Shown here: positions 50,001 through 62,000 of the stretch, in pieces
Layout: the number at the start of each line of letters is the position of its first letter
How positions within the stretch are numbered: the first letter of the stretch is position 1
From: Sinotaia quadrata
Lineage: Eukaryota; Mollusca; Gastropoda; Architaenioglossa; Viviparidae
Reading direction: 5' to 3'
Assembly (NCBI GenBank): GCA_028829895.1
Contig: CM054181.1
Span: 47,818,759-47,882,758, forward strand
DNA: 64,000 bases
Notes under the pieces: generated by a model
What the model was told of the DNA's origin: nothing
The model's input: only the letters and a program-made list of their open reading frames with translations
Databases searched by the model: none
Translations under genes and position numbers: made by a program

Positions 50001-53000
50001 GGATTTGAGGGTGGCTTCAGAAATCATTTTCTCTGCTAATTGTTGGTAGTTAATGTTTCCCCAGACTGATTTATCTTCTGCAGATTGTCCAAAGTACAGC
50101 CATTATTTACAACCTTATTTAAGTTGGAAACAATTATTAATATAGTAAACTAATACTGGTAGTGGTAGATTCGTTGTTCACATTAGGAGTAATTCTTTTA
50201 GCTCAGCAATAGAATGTGACACAATTTATGTTAAACCAGGGGCAATGTGACAACGGATACATTAGTGGATGATGGATTACAGAAACACTGGTATTAAATA
50301 CTGAGATTGTGGACAGCAGGTATGAAAAGTGACAGGGTCCACACTATATTAACTACTTTCTACATGTATTATATTTTATTAATGAAGATTTTGAGATATC
50401 ACTCCAAATCTCTACATGGCTGTTTTACTCAATGAAGTCCACAATGTTTAAGTAGGAAAATGGTGACCAGAGAGAAAGATGAAATGACATAAATTCACAA
50501 ATGACATAAACTCACACCTTGATTCTTTTAATATATTAAAAGAGGATTGACAGCCACCCTGTCTTAGCAGTATGTTTATTAATTTTGTTATTTTAGAAGT
50601 TCCTCTCCCTTTAAGTGGAACAGAGTGACCATGTTTATTTGCTTAGTCATGACTCACTCTTTTCTGTAACTTAGTGTTTATGGGTGATCACTTGTTTTAT
50701 TGATTTTTTTTAGTATCATCTTCAAAAATTTGACAAAATTGGCTTGTGTGTACATGCATTATATTTATTTGCTAAAGTAGTCATGAGTCCTGAAGACTTA
50801 GCAGTATTATATATGTAAGTCAACATATAGTATAAAATGTTATGCATAATTCACTTATGTACTATAAAATGTTAAATGTCATGCATCTGTTCTGTTTTAA
50901 TTTGTGCAAGTTTGCTGTACAAATTTTGCTCACAATGATTTATATTTATTTTTGTTGATGGCATTTTGTTGTGATTTCAATAGATAATAATCATATCAGT
51001 CCATCTTCTCTCCTTTAGCCACAGTACTACTGTACTCACTAAGCTGATTAAGTGATTTTTCTCTCTTTTTATTTGACAGCTAAGGATGTTATGGATGATG
51101 GAATAATGTTTAAGTCTGCTGGCACACAAAGCAAATCTGTACCAACTGTACCAACACCTGTTACAGTCCGCAAAGATTTTCCTGACACTTGGATTTGGGA
51201 GTCCATTCGTACAAAGTAAATCCATTTTAGATATTAGAGAGTAAATGGAGAGTATTCAGGTTGAGTGGCTGGAATTGCAGTGCAGTAGAGACTCAGTTAT
51301 CCTAGTCTCCATCACCCAAGTTCTAGTTTTTAGATAATTGTCATCACATCATTTTACTTAGTGGCAAGAATAAATACATAGAAACAAACCAACCAACAAT
51401 AATTTACTTGATTTACTCAAAATTATTTGATATTACTTTATCAGTCTGTTATTAGCCACAACATCCTAGACTTTAGTGAACCCCTGTTCTGTAGATGGTG
51501 TAGTTTCTGTGCAATACAGATGTTCATAGTGGCTCTATGTTGACTGGGTAAAATTTCTATATAAAAATATAAGCTGGCTATTATACCCATTGGAATTTTA
51601 TTGGTTATTTTTGATTAATTGTGAGTGTCAGACTTCTAGCACTTGACACATAAAAACAAGGCTGAAACATTTAGTAAATCATGGTTCATCTACATGCTAC
51701 ATTATGCTACATTAATATAATATAAGGCTGAAACATTTAGTCCTGGTTCCCCTATAACATGGGTACACAAACTTTTTAGGCCAGAGGGCCAAATTTCCAA
51801 TTGATTGTGCGTGGAGGGCCGCCACATGGATGGCTCAGTACAAAAACAACACAGATAATGAAATTGGCTGCGGTTTGTGCACCCCTGCCCTATACACTAC
51901 ATAAATATAAGGCTGAAACGTTGGCTAAATCATAGTTCACCTACACACTACATAAATATAAGGCTGAAACATTGGCTAAATCATGGTTCACATACACTCT
52001 GCATAAATTCAATACTGGAACATTGTCTAAATCATGGTTCACATACACTCTGCATAAATTCAATACTGGAAAATTGTCTAAATTATGGTTCATACACACC
52101 TCATAAATACAGGAGTGAAACATTCGCTAAATGATGTCTATCCATACTTCATATAAATACAAAACTGTAAAATTAGCTAAACTGCAGTTCATCCACACTT
52201 TATACACAAATACAAGGATAACATTGGTTAAATTACGGCTCATCCACACTTTATGGCAAGTACAATATTGTAACATTGGTTTTACAGGCAAGAACAAGAT
52301 TGATTGGCTAAATTATGGTTCATCCACACTTTACAGACAAATACAAGATTGTAATATTGGCTAAATAAGGGTTCACATGTATTCAGCTTAGTGATCATAT
52401 GTATTTGTTGTTGATATCTTTGACTGTGCACAATTGTTATATTTGTGAACAGTGATGGCGGTCACTTTTCTTTGACCAAAAAACTGCCAGATACGATCAC
52501 CTCTTGGGTCATCAGTGCTTTTGCTGTCCGCCAGTCCTCTGAGCTTGCAGTCACAGCTACACCATTTGAGGTTAGTTATAAGTATTGCTTATTACTGCAG
52601 GTGTTTAGCACCTATGTTTTGTTTATTTTTTGTTCCCATTTCAGTTATGTGTTATTTGGTCAGGTCAAAATTGCCATCATTTTACAGGAGTTAAATATTG
52701 ATTGGAAACTAAAGTTTATATGCTTGCTTGGCTGAAAATGGATGTAGTTTTATACAATGCATTGAAAATATGTTAAACATTAATGAGTGGATACAACTGC
52801 TCAGAGAAGATTCATGGTAGGGAAGTCATCAGGGCCCAACATAAATAGAAAAACATTTCAAAGAACAATTAAAAGAAAAGCTGTTCACTATCTATCCTTC
52901 AAGCAACAACTACAACCCTCTCACCTTCCTCCCAAACATTCAGAATAGCAGTAAAAAGGGAAAGCTGTTTTAACTGTCTACCCTTTAAATACACATATGC

Positions 53001-56000
53001 ATACACAAGGGTGAACAGATTGAATTTGAATTTTTCTTTATTTTATTTGCTTGAAATAAAAATTTTGGTCAGGGTTGGTGAGGCTGTTATTACTGGTAGA
53101 TTTTTCTATATTCTGTGTACTGTTGGATATAAAGAGTTCAGTGAAGGTACACAAGCACTAAGATTATATACAGTTGGTGGAAGCTGTTAATGTGAAGGAA
53201 ACAGTTGATGGAAACTGTTAGGGTGAAGGAGAATCTAATTTCTTTACTAATTTAAAAATGGGAATAAATTCTCAAGAGATACCTGAATTAATTCAGTGAA
53301 AACATTTAGAATATATTTTGAGTATTATTTCAATATTGACTACAGTAAGGATATATTTACCCTGTATATCTAATTTCTCTTTTGAAATAGTTTCTTAAGG
53401 TAGCTGATTTTCATTTTTAAAAAAAGAAAGATTGTTGTGTAGTTTAAATTTTTTTTGCTTATTACCTTATCAAGTTGTTTAGTGTTTTTATTTAATAAAT
53501 GTTATAGTAACAATAAATATTTTCACTGTGCATTATTATTTTACAGCTGTTGTGAAACAAAGTAAATGAAAACAACAGCACCCTAACTGTATTTTCTGTT
53601 TCTAGCTGAATGCATTCTTACCTTTCTTTGTGACACTGAATCTGCCATATTCTATTCGTCGTTCAGAGAAATTTGAACTCCGCGCCACTGTCTTTAACTA
53701 CGAGACTGTACCAGCAAATGTAAGTAATCAGGTGACTGTTAAGGCATTGTCAGTGTTTGTCTTGGTGTTGAATGAAGAAAGTGAAATACACATTTATTAA
53801 TTTTTAATGGAATGCCAAGAACCTGAATAAAATCAAATAAATACCCTATCTTTTTCTATGGATTAGTGGCTGTTAGCGATAAAGTTGTCTGTGGAGAGTC
53901 TCTGGCCACTAGATGTTGACAATATGGGCAAGCATTGGATACAAGTTGTGTGTTTATAGAAGAGTTTGTTAAGAGTGATTCTAATATTGTATGTTTAATG
54001 TATTTAATCATTGTAAATATGTAAAATTATATTAATATTTTGAGAATATTAGAAAGAGTGATACAAACTAAACTAGTTTGGAGAAAAGTATGGATGAAAT
54101 TCCAAAAGCAATTGGACTGTTGTTGGATCAGATTTTATTGTTTTTGTTTTTGATTGCTGTTTGATCTCACTATACAACTAATATGGGGGGAAAATTCTGA
54201 TTGAAAGTCTGTGTTGTAAACAATTGACATATGTGATGAAATTGTGCATTGGATGAAAAGATAAATTACTCACCATCATGATTAATATGAGCTGATCCAA
54301 GAATTAAGGGACCTTTTTAATTGCCAGTAGTCATAAGGCACAATGGCTATTGGAAATATTCTTCCTTATTTTAATTTTAGTTGACAATAAATTCTTAATG
54401 TCTGATTTCGCTGAATGAAGCTTCAGTTTCTGTTTAGGAATTGTTTATTTTAGGAATTGTAAATAATGACTGGTCCATTTATTTTCTTTATACTAAAAAG
54501 AAAAAACCCAAAACATGTTTGTTCTTTATGAATAATTGTATTGCTTTCATTATTTTATATGATAAAAATAAGTAAAATGTAGTTTATAAATATTTCTAGA
54601 TAAAGTTTAGTATTTTTAAAATTTACATTTAAATTCTGATTTAATTTCTTAGTCTTTAAAAATTATTTTTATAGCACCCAGATAATTTTAATCAAGCTAA
54701 ATATATGAATATTGTAAAATTTTTGCTTTGGCTGGAACAAGGGTGAGATTTTCTTTCGACTGTTGAATTAAAAAAAAATTAAATAGATTTTCTGTAGTTG
54801 AACATTTGAAAAAATGTTGAAGGCTGCATGTGTTGCAATTAGTCTAATATATAATGTGCACTTTCTTGTATAAAGGTGAGCTTACAAAGCAGAAAAAACA
54901 TCATCATATAATTCATATGGAAGAAACATTAGAAAGATGGAGCTTGTCATTAAATATTTATTCTTATAATTTAAAATGAAACCTTACTTTTACTGACATC
55001 TTTAAAATTAAGGAGTCAGAATTACATCATCAAATCTAATCATTTCTTGCATTTCTACTGATGCATATTGTTTTCTTTTATATATTATGGTACATAGGTT
55101 CAAGTCACATTGGCAGAGTCCTCAGAATTCACCGTCTCTGGGAGCAATGTCAAGACTGTTATAGTAAGTGAATTATTTTATTTTTTTATTCCTTTATTTT
55201 AAAAAAATCTGTATTAAATATTTTTTTGTACCATCAGCTCATCACAACATTCTGCTTCTGAAGGATGTACTCTAAGAGCAGTAGTTCCTATTGTACCAAC
55301 ATTTCCTTGCATTTAATGATAGACCTGATTAAGACTACTAGTCTTTACCTAAACAAGTTATCTATCACAGAACATTAGCCCGTTCGTCGTCTTCGGGACG
55401 ATTTTGGCGTCTTAAAAAAAATTCTACACACGTCTTCGGGACGAAATGGGACGCCACGCTCGCAGGCGTGGCTAAAACGATCATGCTATTAAAAGAGATC
55501 CAACCGGAGTGAAAGAAATATGTGGTCTGCCTCAGCAACCACTGTGCTCTAAATTCTATCTTTAGATATTATAATTAGGAAGCTCATGTGACTGAATTCC
55601 CGCGGTTTGTAACACAACCCTGCAGCTTCCTGGAAAGTTTTTGGCAGACTTTAGGATTACGTAATCTATATAAATATGGCAAGCGCACATTTTCAGTTGG
55701 ATTATTGTGAATTTGCTTCTACGGCAGGATCAGAGTGTGAGGAGAGTAGTTTTTCTTCAGAAGAAGAGGATATTGAACAAGAGGATATTCCACTTTTAGA
55801 TGAAAGAGGTGACACCAATGCCACTGAATCTAGTAACGAAACCGGTCGCCCGCATGGCGACATTTTCAATGTATCGAGTGACGCACGCGAAGCCGCGAGC
55901 ATGGAGATTCAAACATTTGCAGGCTGTAGTGGGGTAAAAATGCAGTTTCCAGAAAATGCTACAGTACTTGACATTTTTCAGGCATTTTTACCAGAGAATT

Positions 56001-59000
56001 TTGTACAAAAGATTGTCGAGTACACTAATATATATGCTTCTCAGCAACTTTTGCACGATAACCTTTGTGCTACAAGTCGTATCAAGAAATGGCACGATAC
56101 ACAGGTGTCTGAAATATATCAATTTTTGGCACTTATTTTTTTGATGGGAATATGTAGACTACCCACATTGAAACATTATTTTTGTAAAGATGAAGCCTAT
56201 GGCCAACCTTTATTTCGTAAAGTAATGTCTGGCCGTAGATTTTATTTGTTACTAAATTGCCTACATTTTTGCGATAACGCTGTCTCCGATCCTACCGACC
56301 GTATCCACAAAATTCGATTGATTATTGATCATTTCAGACAAGTATTTTCATCCATTTATGTGCCTGGAGAAAATATTTGTGTGGATGAATCCCTGATGTT
56401 GTGGAAAGGTCGTTTAGGATTCAGGCAGTATATAAAATCTAAACGGGCTAGATTTGGAATCAAATCATACGAAATTTGTGAGAGTCTTACAGGGTATGTT
56501 TACGATTTCATTATGTACACGGGGAAAGACACTGAGTACACTTTTACTGATGGAAATCAGGGTGAGAAAGTTGTTCTAACTCTTTTAGAACCACTTCTAG
56601 GGAAATATTACAAGGTGTACACAGATCGCTTTTTCACTAGCCCCACCTTAGCACGCATTCTTTTGGCAAACAACACATACATATGTGGAACTGTCATGGG
56701 AAACAGAAAAGACATGCCAAAGAACTTTCCAGGCACTAAGCTCACTCCAGGACAAATTGCAATTGTCCATAATGATGGTGTTTCTTGTTTTGCATGGCAA
56801 GACAAGAAACAGATACTCATGCTAAGCACAATGCATCATGACAGTACAATAATAAATACAGGCAAAAATCATTACAAAACAAAAGAACCAATTCTGAAAC
56901 CAGCTTGCATTTGTGATTACAACAAATATATGGGAGGGGTGGATTTGTGTGACAGTGTAACAACTGCATACCCTAGCATCAGAAAAACAATAAAGTGGTA
57001 CAAGAAAGTTTTCTTTCACATTCTTGACATTGCACTGTACAATGCCTGTGTTGTTTACAAGAAACACACATTGCTAGATTTCAGAGATGCAGTATTGAAG
57101 CAAATACTAGAAAAATATCCTGAAGTCAATGTTTCTAAAGGTGGTCACGCTTCTGCTGACAGTTTGCCACCATCTAGACTGATGGGTAAACATTACATTA
57201 CACTTTTTCCTCGTATTGATACAAGTAAACCAACAACGAGGAAAAGATGTCGCCTTTGTGCAGACCACAAAGTTGAGAAAAGGACACGTCACCTGTGCCC
57301 AACATGTATTGTTGCCCTATGTCTTACCCCCTGCTTTGAAAAATTTCATTCAAAGCAGACATTGTAAATTCTTTTTTTCTAATTCTTCTTTCCTGTTTAT
57401 GTCTATTTTCTTCTTTGTATTATAAGAGCATTTTGAACATTTATTTTCATAATTTACAACATATATAAAACATATGAAATTCAGCAACATAATACTTTAT
57501 ATTTATTTTCATAATTTACAACATATATATATATAAAACATATGTAATTCAGCAACATAATACTTTATATTTATTTTCTTTTCATTTGTACAAAAATTTA
57601 TTTGTAGCCTATATTTTCTTCTTTTACTCCTGATGAAATCGAATACATACTCAGTATTTTTTTATTTTTACCTGACAAGTTACCTGTGTATTCATTGTAC
57701 AATACAGAATAGCAGAGTATACAAAATTTCTAAACTTTACTGATGTTGATTTCCATAATAAAATTTTCTGCATCTGCATTTCTGCTTCACTAAGTCTACA
57801 TCTGCAATTTTATTATATATATATATAAATCAACTTACCTAGCAGTGCTACCTTCTTCATTTTCTGCATTGGAATTTGTGAAAAATTGGACATGTGTGCA
57901 ACTAGTATTTGGTGTGTTATCTACATGTAGAATTTTCTTATATATAAATCATCTTACCTTTAGTTTACCAAGCAAGTGGCTGGCATTGTTTCCTTCTTCA
58001 TTTGTGCCTTGGATTTTTGAAAAAAACATATTTGTGCTTTCTTCACTTCACTTCAGTAACCGTGACTGGTGTGTTATCTACATGTACAATTGTATTATAT
58101 AAATCATCTTACTTTTACCAAGCAAGTGGCTGGCATTGTTTCCTTCTTCATTTGTGTCTTGGATTTTTGAAAAAGAATATTCTTGAAAATATGTGCAACC
58201 AGTATTCACGTCACTTCAATTTGTGCTTTACTAACTTTGACTGATATGTGTTATCTACATGTAACATTTTCTTGGGTACGGGAGGACACTATTTTCTTCT
58301 TTATTTTTCTGTTCCTGGACTTTGGAAAAAAATTATTGTTCAACTGGAAATGTGCGCAACTAGAATTTCTTCAATTGAACTTGTAAACTGTCATATAAAT
58401 AAAAATTAGATCTATTTTTCTACATTTGGAAGCTGTCATCAGACACATCTCGGGCGCTGTAGTCACTGAGTAAAAGTACTTGGTGGTTGCATGCTTGATG
58501 CTCTGTGTTTTAGGACTGAAAGTGGAACTTTTTATGAATATCGACCCCCACAAAACACTGACTGACGGTGGGATTATGAATGAAACACCCCCACAACGAT
58601 GATAAAAATCGCAAGTTCAACAAAAAGGTAAGAACATTTTTTATTATTTACTTATTTTTCAATTTTAAAATAACTTTTAAAGAAAGTTTAATAATTCTAT
58701 AATATGTCTACAATAGTTTAAACTTAAAATTGTGAAAATCCATTATAAATCACACTCGCTTTTCATTTTTAAATACGGCTACCGAGAAAATTGTTGTTGG
58801 GCGGTAAATATGCGTGACAGAGAGCTGCCATGACGCGTTTTTCGTAGTGACGACGAACGATTAAAATTTTGGGATGGTATTAACACCTATTTGAGGGGAG
58901 GTAACCCAGTTATTATGTCTCACTGTAAAGTGACAGTCTTGCATTTTGAATGGACCTGTCTTCCCAACACTAAAATTCAGAATCCACACAATTATGCATC

Positions 59001-62000
59001 ACAGCACACAATAAGCAATAGTTCCAGTTCCTAAAATGAAAATACATTCTTTGATCTTTTATATACTTTAGTGCCATAAGTAGAACGGCATAAAGTCATG
59101 TGAGCAGCTTTAATAATAATGGGATAAAGTCAATGAGCAGTTTTAATAATAATGGGATAAAGTCACATGAGCAGCTTTAATAATAATGGGATAAAGTCAA
59201 TGAGCAGTTTTAATAATAATGGGATAAAGTCATTTGAGCAGCTTTAATAGACATGTTCACTCAACAGTAGAATGGGATGAAGTCACATGAGCAGCTTTAA
59301 TGACAATGGGATTAAGTCAATGAGCTAATAGTCATGTCCACTCAACAGTAGAATGGGATTAAGTCAGACAAGCAGCTTTTATAGACGTCCACTCATCAGT
59401 AGAATGGGATGAAGTCAGACGAGCAGCTTTTATAGACATGTCCACTCATCAGTAGAATGGGATGAAGTCAGACGAGCAGTATTTGAGAGTGGTTATTTTT
59501 TACATCTTGCCATTCGGTGTAATCTTGGCATCACGGCAGCTGATCTGACCCACACACACGAGGAGGAGAGAGAGGCCAGCAAGCACCAGCACAGCAGTGC
59601 ACTGCGACAGTAACAAATTATTTATTTTAATATACAGTTTTATTATTAATTTACATTTAATACATACAAACCTCCTGATTATTATTTTATTGTCATTTCA
59701 TGTATTCCTTTTTTTAACAGCATTCCTTCCCAGTTTTTTAACTAATCTTTTTCTTTTTCCCCCTAAGGTGAACAGCAATTTGGCTGGCAGTGTTGTGTTC
59801 ACCATTTCTGCCACCACTGTTGGTACAATCACTTTGAATGTCACTGCTGAGGTACTAGGAACTTCAACTATTGATGCAGTTAGCAAGAAACTTATTGTCA
59901 AGGTAAGTAAGATTCTCATCATTTGAACCTCAAAAATATAAGCAGTGAATTTCTGTTGAAAACATATTTGAACCATTACTTATGAAAATAAATGTTATTC
60001 TGTATGTCCACTAATGATATTTCATATCATTTGGGGATTGAACTTGGCATGCAAAATGTTTTGCAAAAATATTCTCTTTAAATATTTATGCTCTTTTTAA
60101 TATTTGTTGACGTGCCTCTTCAAGCTGTCCCTCTCTCATGTTTACTGTTTAAATAAAAGTTCATTAGAGTATAATGTCTTGATTCTACTAGTTAACTCTT
60201 TTCTCTGTTTAATAATATGGTCTTTTTTCAAATGTGTGAAGATATTTAAAAGGTTGTAAACTCTTATTAGGATAATTCTCAGAGTTGCAAGAACCAATCA
60301 TGTCTTTCACAGCTCTACAGTCTTCATTGGTTCCTGTTCACAGTAGAGTACAGCACAAGAGCTCTACTCTTTGTTGTACCTCAGTGCCTGATTCCAGCCT
60401 GAAGTATGTGTCAGATCTTCACCTCTGCACTTCTACAAACTTGCAGTCATCATCAGACATTTTCAGCATGATGTCTTGTTAACTTAAAACAGGCTACAAT
60501 TCCAGGTTGATGTACCCTGATAAGTGAATGAATGTTGATCATATGACATTTGCTTTCAGAATGTTGAAAATGTGTGTGCTTAATGATAAGCAACTTCCAG
60601 GTAGATGGTCCCTCATAAACAAAAGACCTATGATTGTATGACTTACACTTTGCTTTCAGAATGTTAAAAATGCATTTTCTGGTGATGAGGGCAAGCTTCT
60701 ATCAGGGGTGTACACATGAATGAGGTCAGACAGGCACTTAGGGCTGAAACCAGACAGTGAAGCAGAACAAAGAGAAGACATAGGACTGGAACCAGACAGT
60801 GAAGCAGAACAAAGAGAAGACATAGGACTGAAACCAGACAGTGAAGCAGAACAAAGAGAAGACATAGGACTGAAACCAGACAGAGAAGCAGAACAAAGAA
60901 AAGACATAGGACTGGAAGCAGAAAAAAAAATAGTGATCTTATATTGTTTTCTCTAGACAGAGAAAACAGAACTGGAGGGACAAGATGGCTTATTGAAACT
61001 CTGAGAATAATCATAGCTGCCTGTTTTGAATTTCTTCACAAGATAAGAGAATTTCAGTAATCAAGAGAATACCAGAAATAGCAATATAAAAATAGTATCT
61101 TAATGTTATTGTTCATTTGTGTACCGACTGTCTGCTGTTTATTTCTTCTTTTTTTTGTTTTGACTTGTAATAGATATATTGTTCTATAGCGGTAAGTTAA
61201 TATTAGTAGTCATGTCTTTCGGAGACAGCAAATGGAGATTTATGAAATTAGCAATATTGATAATCACATAATTGTATTAGAGATGAAGTAGACAATTTGT
61301 TAGTGAATTATTAAAAATGGTAAAATTATGTATTGCTGGTACAATGTTTCATACAAATAATCACATCAAGCATTGGCTGATATATTTCACTGACCAGAAG
61401 CTGATAATTACTTTTATAAATACTTTTATATGAAAAGTTTTGCCCTGAAATATGAAAATTGTTCATTTTTTTTTAATGAAAAGATATTTGTAACATATTC
61501 ATATAACATTTATAACATATAACATATATCTTCCTTAGAAATATTGTGTTAGTGTTAAGGTACAGTAAATCTGATTTTATGCTATAAAGTGGGTCTTATT
61601 CATTGAGACAATGGTTCTCAAATTTTATAATGCTACAACATGTTGGATCATTTAAACCTTGCTTTATAACATAGCCTCACATGATTTGATATAGAGGGTC
61701 ACTATCTATAAGCAGATTGTTTAAAAGAAAGTTCTATTGTGTGTGTAATTATGCCCATATTAGTAGGGTATTTATCCAAAGCTGAGGGACATATATCTTT
61801 TCATTATTAGTATTTGTTGTTGTAGGAATGCAAGTCTTATCTTTAAAAGAAAACACCCAAACAAACAAACCATCCAAAGACCACAAAGTTCTCTTTTCCA
61901 GAGTAAAACTTTTAAAATTTTTATTTAGCCTGAGGGTGTTGAGAGGATGCGAGCTATTACTTTCCCTGTCATATTGACAGCAGATCAGCCTACTTTTGAA

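Larger units (their letters stand above)
55379..58860 (+). mobile_element. piggyBac element with intact transposase
   Basis: 3482 bp. Left end CCCGTTCGTCGTC, right end GACGACGAACGA: an inverted pair sharing CGTTCGTCGTC. It is flanked by TTAG (55375-55378) and TTAA (58861-58864); one target copy differs from the canonical TTAA by one base. The left subterminal region repeats GTCTTCGGGACG twice. Lies in TEP intron 15 in sense orientation. Confidence 0.93.

Noticed and set aside
60720..60956. ORF with GLKPDSEAEQREDI repeats
   Set aside because: A 42-bp intronic minisatellite keeps all frames open. No splice sites or family support it as an exon.
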